From contig CAZFYZ010000095.1 in NCBI GenBank assembly GCA_964523735.1, positions 1 to 15,546 on the forward strand: a stretch of 15,546 nucleotides of DNA. The letters run 5' to 3'. The stretch's first letter is position 1. Each line of letters starts with the position of its first letter. Below, piece after piece: positions 7,082-14,316 of the stretch. Under the pieces are notes generated by a model. The model did not search any database. It saw only the letters and a list, made by a program, of their open reading frames with translations, and was not told the DNA's origin. The position numbers and the translations under genes were made by a program. This stretch comes from CAZFYZ01 sp964523735 (lineage in GTDB: Bacteria; Armatimonadota; UBA5829).

Positions 7082-8911
7082 ATGTGCGGAATTGTCGGAT
7101 ACATCGGTGAGCAGGAAGCGTGCCCCATTCTGATCGACGGCCTCAAGCGGCTCGAGTACCGCGGCTACGATTCGGCTGGTGTCGCGGTGCTGAACGGCGG
7201 CTCGATCGACGTGCGAAAGAGTGTCGGCAAACTCAAGGCTCTTGAGTGCGCGATCGAGGGCTGCACGCCCAAGGGATCTCTGGGGGTCGGCCACACCCGC
7301 TGGGCCACTCACGGCCGCCCGTCCGATGAGAACGCTCACCCACACTCCGACTGCACCGGCAAGCTCACCGTCGTCCACAATGGGATCATCGAGAACTACA
7401 TGGAACTCAAGGCTCAGCTCCAAGCCGAGGGACATGAGTTCGCCTCCGAAACCGACACAGAAGTCGCGGCGCATCTCATCGAGCGCTACTATGAGGGCGA
7501 TCTTGCACCGGCAGTCCGCAAGGCCGCGAAAGAGCTGGAGGGTTCATTCGCGCTCGTGGTGGTTGCTCGCGATGAACCGAACAAGATAGTTGCCGCCCGC
7601 CGTCACAGTCCGCTTGTGATCGGCCTGGGCGAGGGCGAGAACTACCTTGCCTCCGACGTTTCCGCGTTCCTCAAGCACACCCGGCAGGTGATCTATGCTG
7701 ACGACGACAACGTCGTGGTCATCTCGCGTGAGGGCGTGGAGGTAACCGACCTCGACGGCAACCGCATCGACAAGCCGGCTTCTCAAGTCGACTGGGACGC
7801 CGCGATGGCCGAACGCGGCGGCTATGAGCATTTCATGCTCAAGGAGATCAACGAGCAGCCTCGGGCCCTGCGAGAGACCATGCGCGGCAGGCTCTCGCTC
7901 GAGAAAGACCGGATCGAGCTGCCGGGGATCAACCTTAGTGAGGAAGAGATCAAGCGCATCGACCGCATCGTGATGATCGCCTGCGGCACTGCCTACCACG
8001 CCTCCATTGCCGGCAAGTACGCCATCGAAAGCCTCTGCCGGATACCTGTCGAAATTGACGTTGCCAGCGAGCTGCGCTACCGCGAGCCGATTGTTGACGA
8101 GAACACCCTGGGTATCGTCATCAGCCAGTCCGGCGAGACACTGGACACGATTGTCGCGATGAGGGAGGCTCAGCGAAGTGGCGCAAAGGTCGTCGCCATT
8201 ACCAACGTCGTCGGCAGCATGGCAGCGCGAGAGGCTGACGGCGTGCTCTACACCTACGCAGGGCCTGAAATCGCGGTCGCCAGCACCAAGGCCTATACGA
8301 CTCAGTTGATGGTCCTCTATCTGATTGCGCTCTACTTCGCGCAGGTGCGGGGGACAATAGAAACTGCCGAAGCGGCGCGTTTGAAAGACGCACTCTGGGA
8401 TTTGCCAAGCCAGGCCGAAGTCATCCTCAATGACATCCAGGACATCACCAAAGCTGCAGCCCGCTACTACTGCTTCAACGGGTTCCTCTATATGGCACGC
8501 GGTGTCAACCTCGCCAGCGCGCTCGAAGGCGCTCTAAAGGTCAAAGAGATCGCCTACATCCACGCCGAGGGCTATGCGGCAGGCGAGATGAAGCACGGGC
8601 CAATTGCGATGATCGACCCCACCTTCGCCACGATTGCTGTCGCAGTCAAGTCAGCAACCTATGACAAGGTGCTGGGCAACATCCGCGAGGTCAAAGCGCG
8701 GTCGGGCGAAGTGATAGCGATAGCCAATCAGCGCGATGAGGCGATTGCGGACTACGCCGACCGCGTGATCAGGATTCCGGAGACCGAAGAGCTGTTCTCC
8801 CCGGTGCTGGTTGCACTGCCCCTGCAGCTAATGGCCTACTACGTCGCCCACAACCGAGGCCCCGCCATCGACCAACCGAGAAACCTGGCGAAGACGGTCA
8901 CTGTGGAGTAG
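7082..8911 (+). CDS. glmS: Glutamine-fructose-6-phosphate aminotransferase (609 aa)
   Basis: Makes glucosamine-6-phosphate from fructose-6-phosphate and glutamine, the entry step to UDP-GlcNAc for peptidoglycan. The ATG at 7082 gives MCGIVGYIG, in which removal of Met exposes the catalytic Cys of the N-terminal class II glutaminase domain (about residues 1-240). GHTRWATHG and HNGIIENY are glutaminase motifs. Two SIS domains follow, with IACGTAYHA, SQSGETLDT and ASTKAYTTQ for sugar-phosphate binding. The C terminus DQPRNLAKTVTVE matches the family's isomerase-site tail. The length equals that of the E. coli enzyme. AAGGGAG lies 6 nt before the ATG. An in-frame ATG at 7037 would bury the essential Cys behind 15 residues and is rejected. 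Product feedback regulation is not visible beyond the leader hairpin. Confidence 0.98.
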   Translation: MCGIVGYIGEQEACPILIDGLKRLEYRGYDSAGVAVLNGGSIDVRKSVGKLKALECAIEGCTPKGSLGVGHTRWATHGRPSDENAHPHSDCTGKLTVVHNGIIENYMELKAQLQAEGHEFASETDTEVAAHLIERYYEGDLAPAVRKAAKELEGSFALVVVARDEPNKIVAARRHSPLVIGLGEGENYLASDVSAFLKHTRQVIYADDDNVVVISREGVEVTDLDGNRIDKPASQVDWDAAMAERGGYEHFMLKEINEQPRALRETMRGRLSLEKDRIELPGINLSEEEIKRIDRIVMIACGTAYHASIAGKYAIESLCRIPVEIDVASELRYREPIVDENTLGIVISQSGETLDTIVAMREAQRSGAKVVAITNVVGSMAAREADGVLYTYAGPEIAVASTKAYTTQLMVLYLIALYFAQVRGTIETAEAARLKDALWDLPSQAEVILNDIQDITKAAARYYCFNGFLYMARGVNLASALEGALKVKEIAYIHAEGYAAGEMKHGPIAMIDPTFATIAVAVKSATYDKVLGNIREVKARSGEVIAIANQRDEAIADYADRVIRIPETEELFSPVLVALPLQLMAYYVAHNRGPAIDQPRNLAKTVTVE

Positions 8912-8960
8912 ATTGAGTATTCGCCTTCGTCCAGGGGGCATACTCAATACTCAATAATCA
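8912..8960. repeat. Inverted repeat and 7-bp tandem repeat between convergent glmS and cobO
   Basis: ATTGAGTAT (8912-8920), directly after the glmS stop, pairs perfectly with ATACTCAAT (8940-8948). The right arm is also the start of a 7-bp tandem repeat, ATACTCA, ATACTCA, ATAATCA (8940-8960), that covers the cobO stop codon. The hairpin could act as a weak terminator for both converging genes, but no T-tract is present on either strand. I see no other terminator in this gap. Confidence 0.5.
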
Positions 8961-9484
8961 ATGCCCTTCCTTGCCTGCACTCCTTCTCGATAGGGGTGCT
9001 TGAGGGGCTTCATCTCAGTGGCGTAATCGGCGGCGAGGATGATCGACTCGGGGGCGCCGCGACCTGTTAGGATCAGCTCGACGTGCGGAGGGCGGCTTCG
9101 GATCACGGCCAACACTCGGTCGTGGTCGATCAGCCCGTAGTGCAATGCGATATTGATCTCGTCCAGGATCACCAGGTCGAACTCGCCGCCTGTCACGACA
9201 TCTTCGGTGAAGGCCATCGCGTGTTCAGCAGCCTCTGTTCTCGCCCTGACCTTGGCTTCATCGATCCCGCGCGAGAGATCGATCGCGAACTGCCTCAGGA
9301 CCAGTCTGTCACCAAAAGCTTCAGCGAACTTCATCTCGCCGATCTCCGGGTAGCCCTTGATGAACTGGACCATGCACACGCGCATCCCCCAGCCGAGCGC
9401 GCGCAAGGCGACACCCAACGCCGCAGTGGTCTTGCCCTTCCCATCGCCTGTGTATACGTGAACCAGTCCCCTATCGGCCATCAT
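8951..9484 (-). CDS. cobO: Cob(I)alamin adenosyltransferase, CobO/BtuR type (177 aa)
   Basis: Transfers the 5'-deoxyadenosyl group of ATP to reduced corrinoids, giving adenosylcobalamin. The P-loop YTGDGKGKTT (residues 11-20) is the signature of the CobA/CobO/BtuR family. FDLVILDEINIALHYG supplies the Walker B-like region. The C-terminal EMKPLKHPYREGVQARKGIDY region ends like other family members. The start is the first of two adjacent ATGs (9484), preceded by GGAGGGAGCAG. The frame runs open upstream to 9961, but that stretch lies across the promoter and antisense to argC, and is not family-like. Length is slightly below the roughly 195 residues typical of the family. No other cobalamin genes are nearby, so it may serve corrinoid salvage. 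Confidence 0.95.
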   Translation of the reverse strand: MMADRGLVHVYTGDGKGKTTAALGVALRALGWGMRVCMVQFIKGYPEIGEMKFAEAFGDRLVLRQFAIDLSRGIDEAKVRARTEAAEHAMAFTEDVVTGGEFDLVILDEINIALHYGLIDHDRVLAVIRSRPPHVELILTGRGAPESIILAADYATEMKPLKHPYREGVQARKGIDY

Positions 9485-9504
9485 CTGCTCCCTCCGGTGA
9501 CGGG

Positions 9505-9534
9505 ATGATAGCACCCGCCGAGCGAGCGAGTCAA
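9505..9534 (-). promoter_or_regulatory. Sigma70-type promoter for cobO
   Basis: On the minus strand, TTGACT (9534-9529), an 18-bp spacer and TATCAT (9510-9505) lie just upstream of the cobO Shine-Dalgarno site. The spacer ends in TGC, an extended -10 element shared with the topA promoter. The leader would be very short, about 15 nt, which leaves no room for a cobalamin riboswitch. Confidence 0.65.
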
Positions 9535-9541
9535 CGCCGTT

Positions 9542-9571
9542 TGCCAACCGCCTGAGCCGAGAGGTATAATC
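9542..9571 (+). promoter_or_regulatory. Sigma70-type promoter for argC-argJ
   Basis: TTGCCA (9542-9547), an 18-bp spacer and a perfect TATAAT (9566-9571) precede the argC GTG by about 36 bp. It is back to back with the cobO promoter. I see no clear ARG-box palindrome. Confidence 0.7.
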
Positions 9572-9607
9572 TTCACGTCCGGAAACACAAAAGCGAGGGC
9601 TGAAGTT

Positions 9608-10651
9608 GTGATCAGAGCAGGGATAATTGGCGCGTCGGGGTATGCGGGCGGAGAGCTCGTGCGGTATCTGCTGGGCCATCCAGGCGTGCGCATATCCTAT
9701 CTCTCTTCCGGCACATACAAGGGCCAGCCGATCTCGAATGCTTACCCATCGCTCATTGGGCAGGAGCTTCCGCTTTGCGAGGAGTTCGTACCTGATCTGG
9801 CTGCTGATGAGGCCGATATCTTCTTCCAGGCCCACGGCAACGGCACGGGTATGGCGATAGCAGAGGGATTGCTCGGCTTCGGCAAGCGGCTGATCGATAT
9901 GCCCGCCGATTTCCGCCTCAAAGATACGAGCATCTACAAGCACTACTACGGCAAGGATCACAAGGCGGCGCAGCTTCTACCTGAGGCGGTCTATGGCATC
10001 TGTGAACTCCACGCCGAAGAGATAGCTGCCGCAAGGATCGTCGCCAACCCGGGCTGCTATGCCACAGGCGCAATCCTGGCATTGGCGCCGCTGGTTGCCA
10101 ACAAGCTCTGCGATCTCAGCAGTATCGTAGTGGACTCCAAGTCGGGCGTGTCCGGCGCGGGGCGGTCCAAGCTTGAGGTCTCGGGCCTGTTCGCTGAGAT
10201 CAATGAGGGGGTCAAGGCCTACGCCGTCGCTGGCCACAGGCACACTCCGGAGATCGAACAGGAGATGACCGCGCTCGCGGATACTAAAGTGAAACTCACC
10301 TTCACCCCGCACCTCATCCCGATGAACCGGGGCATTCTGACCACCGCCTACGCGAACCTCGCTCAGCCGATGTCGAGCGGAGACATTCTGGACGTCTACG
10401 AGACCTTCTACGAAGGCAAGCCGTTCGTGGTAGTCCTCGAGGAAGGCAAGCAGCCGGTTACGAAGAACGTCGTGGGCAGCAACTACTGTCACATCGGCGC
10501 GGCGGTTGATGAAGGAACTGGCCGGGTCATCGTGACGAGCGCCATCGACAACATGGGCAAAGGCGCCGCTGGCCAGGCCGTGCAGAGCATGAACCTGATG
10601 TGTGGCTTCGACGAGGACACCGCGCTCACACAACCGGCGGTGTACCCATGA
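9608..10651 (+). CDS. argC: N-acetyl-gamma-glutamyl-phosphate reductase (347 aa)
   Basis: Third step of arginine synthesis: NADPH-dependent reduction of N-acetylglutamyl phosphate to the semialdehyde. The start is a GTG with GAGGG 7 nt upstream. The N-terminal Rossmann fold begins IRAGIIGASGYAGGELVRYL, with the nucleotide-binding GASGYAG at 8-14. ANPGCYATGA contains the catalytic Cys150. DSKSGVSGAGR (177-187) and AGHRHTPEIEQ (209-219), with the catalytic His region, are further family signatures. Length is normal for the type 1 enzyme (about 345). The stop overlaps the argJ start as ATGA, so the two are translated together from the promoter at 9542-9571. Confidence 0.97.
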   Translation: MIRAGIIGASGYAGGELVRYLLGHPGVRISYLSSGTYKGQPISNAYPSLIGQELPLCEEFVPDLAADEADIFFQAHGNGTGMAIAEGLLGFGKRLIDMPADFRLKDTSIYKHYYGKDHKAAQLLPEAVYGICELHAEEIAAARIVANPGCYATGAILALAPLVANKLCDLSSIVVDSKSGVSGAGRSKLEVSGLFAEINEGVKAYAVAGHRHTPEIEQEMTALADTKVKLTFTPHLIPMNRGILTTAYANLAQPMSSGDILDVYETFYEGKPFVVVLEEGKQPVTKNVVGSNYCHIGAAVDEGTGRVIVTSAIDNMGKGAAGQAVQSMNLMCGFDEDTALTQPAVYP

Positions 10652-11847
10652 GACAGATACCAGGCGGAGTAACGGCAGCAAAGGGCTTTCGGGCTTCGGG
10701 AGTGCGATGCGGGATCAAGACCCAGGGGCCGGACCTCGCGCTCATCTGCGCGGACGTCGATTGCGCCGCGGCAGGTGTGTTCACCACGAACGCTTTCAAG
10801 GCCGCGCCTGTCCTCGTAAGCCAGGAGCGAGTCAAGTCCGGCCGCGCGCGTGCAATCATTGCCAACGCCGGCAACGCCAATGCTTGCACCGGGGAGCAGG
10901 GTCTGCACAACGCACAGCAAGTCTGCCGGTCAACGGCTGCTAAGCTGGCCGTCGATCCTTCGCTCATACTGACCGCATCCACAGGCATCATCGGGGTACC
11001 ACTGCCCGTCGACAAGATCGAAGCGGCGCTGGATTCCGCCGTCCGGGAGCTTTCGGACTCCGGCGGAGATGCGGCCGCGCTTGCAATCATGACCACCGAT
11101 ACCCGCCCAAAATCGTCGGTCTACGAGTTTGATATCGACGGCAAACCAGTTCGTGTCGGCGCCATCTGCAAAGGTGTCGGCATGATCTGCCCCAACATGG
11201 CCACCATGCTCTGCTTTATCACAACAGACGCCGACATCGCACCATCCGATTTGCAGGCCAGCCTGTCCTCGGCGGTCGAACGCAGCTTCAACTCGCTCAC
11301 GGTCGATGGCGACATGAGCACCAACGACACCGTCATCGCCCTTGCCAACGGCGCGTCCGGCTGTGGCAGGCTGGTACCTGGTACCGCCGGGTACGATCTA
11401 TTCGATAAGGCGCTGGCGCAGGTCTGCTTGGATCTCGCCAAAGAGTGCGCGCGGGACGGCGAAGGGGCAACCAAGCTGGTGGAGGTCAGAGTCACCAACG
11501 CCGCCAGCTATGCCGACGCCAAATCCGCCGCCATGACCATAGCCAACTCGCCTTTGGTCAAGACCGCTATCTTCGGCCAGGACCCCAACTGGGGGCGCGT
11601 CCTTGCTGCTGCGGGCCGATCGAATGCCCGCATATGTCCGCAGGGTACCTCACTCTACTTCGGTGACGTGAAGATAGTCGAGCACGGCGAGCCACTCAAG
11701 CTCGATCCCCAAGCCGCGCGCAAGCCTATGCTCGAGAGGGAGCTTCTGATCACCCTTGACCTTGGGCTGGGCGATCAAAGCGCCTCAGTCTTTACCTGCG
11801 ACTTCTCCTACGACTACGTGAAGATCAACGCCGATTACCACACCTAG
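10648..11847 (+). CDS. argJ: Bifunctional glutamate N-acetyltransferase / ornithine acetyltransferase (399 aa)
   Basis: Moves the acetyl group from N-acetylornithine to glutamate in the cyclic arginine pathway. Some members also acetylate glutamate from acetyl-CoA. The ATG at 10648 overlaps the argC stop (ATGA) and gives MRQIPGGVTAAKGF, the standard family N terminus. Motifs include IIANAGNANACTG (70-82), TASTGIIG (109-116) and the self-cleavage site NMATML, where cleavage before T186 yields the alpha and beta chains and exposes the nucleophile. The C terminus DFSYDYVKINADYHT is also typical. Residue 181, two before the Asn of NMATML, is Cys where His or Ala is often seen; the effect is unknown. 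argB and argD are not adjacent. The presence of argJ implies the cyclic pathway. Confidence 0.97.
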   Translation: MRQIPGGVTAAKGFRASGVRCGIKTQGPDLALICADVDCAAAGVFTTNAFKAAPVLVSQERVKSGRARAIIANAGNANACTGEQGLHNAQQVCRSTAAKLAVDPSLILTASTGIIGVPLPVDKIEAALDSAVRELSDSGGDAAALAIMTTDTRPKSSVYEFDIDGKPVRVGAICKGVGMICPNMATMLCFITTDADIAPSDLQASLSSAVERSFNSLTVDGDMSTNDTVIALANGASGCGRLVPGTAGYDLFDKALAQVCLDLAKECARDGEGATKLVEVRVTNAASYADAKSAAMTIANSPLVKTAIFGQDPNWGRVLAAAGRSNARICPQGTSLYFGDVKIVEHGEPLKLDPQAARKPMLERELLITLDLGLGDQSASVFTCDFSYDYVKINADYHT

Positions 11848-12648
11848 ATGCTAGACTCTCGAGGCAGCAGACAACTGGCAGCGGTGGCGTCACTGGCTAT
11901 GCTGTTTGTCATCGCCGGTGGTGTCATTGCTCAGGCCCGGGTCACCACGGCTGACCTTGACGAAGTATTCCGAGGTGCGCAGATCGTCGATCTGCGCACA
12001 AGCAAAGTGCCGTCAGTGGTCACGCTCCGGGAGCAGGTGAAGATACCCCCTCCCGCCGAGCCAGTCAAGGTCAAGGCCTTTGTTCGCGAGAAACTGCCCT
12101 CCCTGCTAGAACCGATCTTCGAGAAGGAAGCTGTTCGGGGCGTCACCATCGCCGGCAAGTATGTCGCCATACTCAAAACCGAGACCGACGCCGAATACCA
12201 GGACGTCCTCAGCCACGAACTGGTTCACGCTTACGTGACCCTGGTCTCGCCCGAGCCGCTGCCGTTTTGGTTTCAGGAAGGCAGCGCGGTCAAGTTCTCC
12301 ACCGGGGCTGCCCGCAGGATTTACGCTACCGCGCCGCCGCCGGACTCTGATCTGCTGATGGGCAGAGTGGTCGAAGTCGATCCCACCTACAAGCAGAAGC
12401 TGCAAAGCTTCAACTACCTGATCGATAAGGTCGGCAAGCAGGAGTTCTATGATTGGTATCGCCGCACCGTGGAAACGGGCGTAGTGGATACCTCGAGCCT
12501 GCTCCGAAGAGGGACTCCACCGCCCGCCTACCCACTGCAGAGCAGTCGGCCCGTCCCGTCCTGGATCTGGATACTGGCAGCCGGAGTGATCGCGGTGATC
12601 ATCCTGATTGGTTACCGCTCATCGCTCAGACACCGCGGCTACGACTAG
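11848..12648 (+). CDS. Membrane-anchored HEXXH zinc metallopeptidase-like protein (266 aa)
   Basis: A likely gluzincin-type peptidase. SHELVHAYV holds the zinc motif H123-E124-x-x-H127, and WFQEGSAVKF supplies E144 as the probable third zinc ligand, the spacing seen in peptidase-MA-like families. A hydrophobic N-terminal segment (about residues 10-30, ending GGVIAQA) is a signal peptide or anchor. A second strong helix at about 238-256 (WIWILAAGVIAVIILIGY) comes after a Pro-rich linker and is followed by a basic tail (RSSLRHRGYD). The catalytic domain should therefore be outside the membrane and tethered. The ATG follows the argJ stop immediately (TAGATG) with no clear Shine-Dalgarno site, so translation probably depends on reinitiation; a later start is possible. 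Substrate is unknown, and a link with arginine synthesis is probably only transcriptional. Confidence 0.78.
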   Translation: MLDSRGSRQLAAVASLAMLFVIAGGVIAQARVTTADLDEVFRGAQIVDLRTSKVPSVVTLREQVKIPPPAEPVKVKAFVREKLPSLLEPIFEKEAVRGVTIAGKYVAILKTETDAEYQDVLSHELVHAYVTLVSPEPLPFWFQEGSAVKFSTGAARRIYATAPPPDSDLLMGRVVEVDPTYKQKLQSFNYLIDKVGKQEFYDWYRRTVETGVVDTSSLLRRGTPPPAYPLQSSRPVPSWIWILAAGVIAVIILIGYRSSLRHRGYD

Positions 12649-12669
12649 GCCGGCCTCTGCCGCCAAGCC

Positions 12670-12698
12670 TTGACATCGCTCGCTAGCCATGATAGCAT
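12670..12698 (+). promoter_or_regulatory. Sigma70-type promoter for the gcv operon
   Basis: A perfect TTGACA (12670-12675), a 17-bp spacer and TAGCAT (12693-12698) precede a leader of about 55 nt. AAAGGAG (12742-12748) then leads to the gcvT ATG at 12761. An in-frame ATG at 12689 lies inside this promoter and is rejected. The leader shows no glycine-riboswitch core and is too short for the usual tandem form. Confidence 0.65.
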
Positions 12699-12760
12699 CC
12701 GGTTTCGGTGGTACACCTCACTTCTCCGCCTCAGAACGGTCAAAGGAGCCCGAATCGTCG

Positions 12761-13939
12761 ATGAAGACAGTCCCGCTGAACGATATACACAACAGCCTGA
12801 ACGGTAAACTGATCGACTTCGCCGGCTGGCGTTTGCCCGTCGACTACGGCAGCGCGATCCGCGAGGTCCAGGCTGTCCGAACCGCGGCCGGTCTCTTCGA
12901 TGTCAGCCACATGGGCAGGCTCTCGTTCGAGGGAGCTGATACCCTTGACGCGCTCCAGAAGCTCCTGACGAACGACCTTGCCCGGATGGACGACGGCCGC
13001 TGCCTCTACACCCTGATGTGCAACCCTGCGGGCGGTGTTATCGACGACCTCATCGTCAGCCGCGCCTCAGCCGATCTATACCCGATGATCGTCAACGCCG
13101 CCAACCACGACAAAGACGTTGCCTGGATCAAAGATCATCTCCCCGCGTCAGTGAAACTCACCGATCACACGCCAACAACCGCCATGCTTGCCCTGCAGGG
13201 GCCGCGAGCGATCGAGATAGCCGTTGCCGCGGGAGCGACCAATGCCCCTGAGATCGGCAGATTCCGGTTCGCATCCGGCAGAATAGGGCAGACTGACGTG
13301 ACCCTTTCCAGAACCGGCTACACTGGCGAGGACGGGTTCGAGATCACCTGCCCGAGCGAATCAGCCGCCGACGTCTGGAACACGATCATGTCGGCTGGGA
13401 CCGACCACGGCCTTATACCGTGCGGGCTTGCCGCGAGAGATCTTCTTCGGATAGAGGCCGCGCTGCCACTATACGGCCACGAGATAGACATGGATATCAA
13501 TCCCGTCGAAGCCGGGCTTGCTCGCTGGATCAAGCCCGAGAAGGGCGACTTCATAGGCCGCGAGCCCATCGTCAAGGCGCTGGAGGGCGACATAAGCCGC
13601 AAGCTCGTGGGCATCAAGATGACGGTTCGCGCGGTACCCCGGGCGGGTGATACGGTCACCATCCCTCCAGGTACCATGCCTCCAGGTACCATCCCTCCAG
13701 GTATCCTACCTACCATCCCTCCAGGTATCCTACCTGGAGGAGCCCTGGGCACAGGCATCGTCACCAGCGGTACCTACTCGCCCACGCTCGCGGCGGGAAT
13801 TGCGATGGCCTATCTGCCGCCGGACGTGGCTGAGGGAATGGACGTCGAAATAGCTGTTCATGGGAAAGCGCAGCCGGGCAAGGTGTGCGCTCTGCCGTTC
13901 TATACCAGAGGGAGATCATCAGGAGACAAGGCACAATGA
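12761..13939 (+). CDS. gcvT: Glycine cleavage T protein (aminomethyltransferase, 392 aa) with in-frame repeat insertion
   Basis: Takes the aminomethyl group from the H-protein lipoyl arm, releases ammonia and passes the one-carbon unit to tetrahydrofolate. Family motifs include FAGWRLPVDYG (20-30), LFDVSHMGR (45-53), the GGVIDDL segment with the catalytic Asp (91-97), SRTGYTGEDGFEI and, near the end, VTSGTYSPTL. The ATG at 12761 gives the conserved N terminus (TVPLNDIHNSLNGKLIDFAGW). The protein is about 25-30 residues longer than the usual 362-365. The excess is residues 300-328, a proline-rich block built from TIPPG, TMPPG and ILP units. It lies between AGDTV and GIVTSG, where homologues have a short turn in the C-terminal barrel. 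The flanking family sequence is intact on both sides, so the gene is probably functional. The stop overlaps the gcvH start as ATGA. Confidence 0.95.
   Translation: MKTVPLNDIHNSLNGKLIDFAGWRLPVDYGSAIREVQAVRTAAGLFDVSHMGRLSFEGADTLDALQKLLTNDLARMDDGRCLYTLMCNPAGGVIDDLIVSRASADLYPMIVNAANHDKDVAWIKDHLPASVKLTDHTPTTAMLALQGPRAIEIAVAAGATNAPEIGRFRFASGRIGQTDVTLSRTGYTGEDGFEITCPSESAADVWNTIMSAGTDHGLIPCGLAARDLLRIEAALPLYGHEIDMDINPVEAGLARWIKPEKGDFIGREPIVKALEGDISRKLVGIKMTVRAVPRAGDTVTIPPGTMPPGTIPPGILPTIPPGILPGGALGTGIVTSGTYSPTLAAGIAMAYLPPDVAEGMDVEIAVHGKAQPGKVCALPFYTRGRSSGDKAQ
13658..13740 (+). repeat. In-frame pentapeptide-coding palindromic repeat array in gcvT
   Basis: A 15-bp unit ACCATCCCTCCAGGT occurs at 13658-13672, 13673-13687 (one change, C to G), 13688-13702 and 13712-13726. 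The last two copies are each followed by ATCCTACCT (13703-13711, 13727-13735), so 13688-13711 and 13712-13735 form a perfect 24-bp tandem duplication. The array ends in a perfect palindrome, CCTCCAGGTA (13718-13727), loop TCC, TACCTGGAGG (13731-13740). In the gcvT frame it reads T-I/M-P-P-G and I-L-P units, closing with GGA. The array to 13735 is 78 bp, a multiple of three. Related sequence recurs in gcvPA at 15488-15546. Confidence 0.92.
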
Positions 13940-14293
13940 GTTCCAACGAGACCAGATACGCAAAGACTCACGAATGGGTCCGCATAGAGGGAGATGTAGC
14001 CAGGATCGGCCTTAGCGACTATGCTCAGGAGCATCTGGGAGACGTCGTCAGCTTCGACCTGCCAGCGCCAGGTACGCGAGTCGAGGCCGAGCAGTCCATC
14101 GGGGCTGTCGATTCGGTTAAGGCTGCATCCGACATCTACTCGCCGGTCACCGGTGAGGTGCTCGAGATCAACGCGGAAGTCGAGTCAGCGCCCGAGATCG
14201 TCAACCAGGACGCGGAAGGCGCAGGCTGGCTCCTGACGATCAAACCCGAAAAACTCGAGGAACTGCAAGGACTGATGGGCAAGGCGGAGTACA

Positions 14294-14316
<23 letters not shown>
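13936..14316 (+). CDS. gcvH: Glycine cleavage H protein (126 aa)
   Basis: Small lipoyl carrier that shuttles the aminomethyl intermediate among the P, T and L proteins. RYAKTHEWVRIEGD (7-20) is the usual N terminus. GLSDYAQEHLGDVV (25-38) is conserved. SVKAASDIYSPVTGEV holds the lipoylated K62. The rest (NAEVESAPEIVNQDAEG, GWLLTIKPE) matches the family, and the length is normal. The ATG overlaps the gcvT stop (ATGA), with AGGAG 10 nt upstream. No proline-rich repeat has entered this gene, unlike both neighbours. Confidence 0.98.

Noticed and set aside
7082..7082. glmS ribozyme upstream of glmS
   Set aside because: Only 90 nt lie between the previous stop and the glmS start, and the core ribozyme sequence is not seen.
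9485..9961. N-terminal extension of cobO
   Set aside because: It covers the divergent promoters and the argC coding region and shows no family similarity.
11369..11397. GGTACC-rich stretch in argJ as another copy of the repeat
   Set aside because: It encodes normal family sequence (GRLVPGTAGYD) and lacks the CCTCCAGG core and the palindrome.
12699..12760. Glycine riboswitch upstream of gcvT
   Set aside because: The leader is about 55 nt and lacks the conserved glycine aptamer features.
13658..13740. CRISPR array
   Set aside because: Units are directly tandem with no unique spacers and lie in frame within gcvT.
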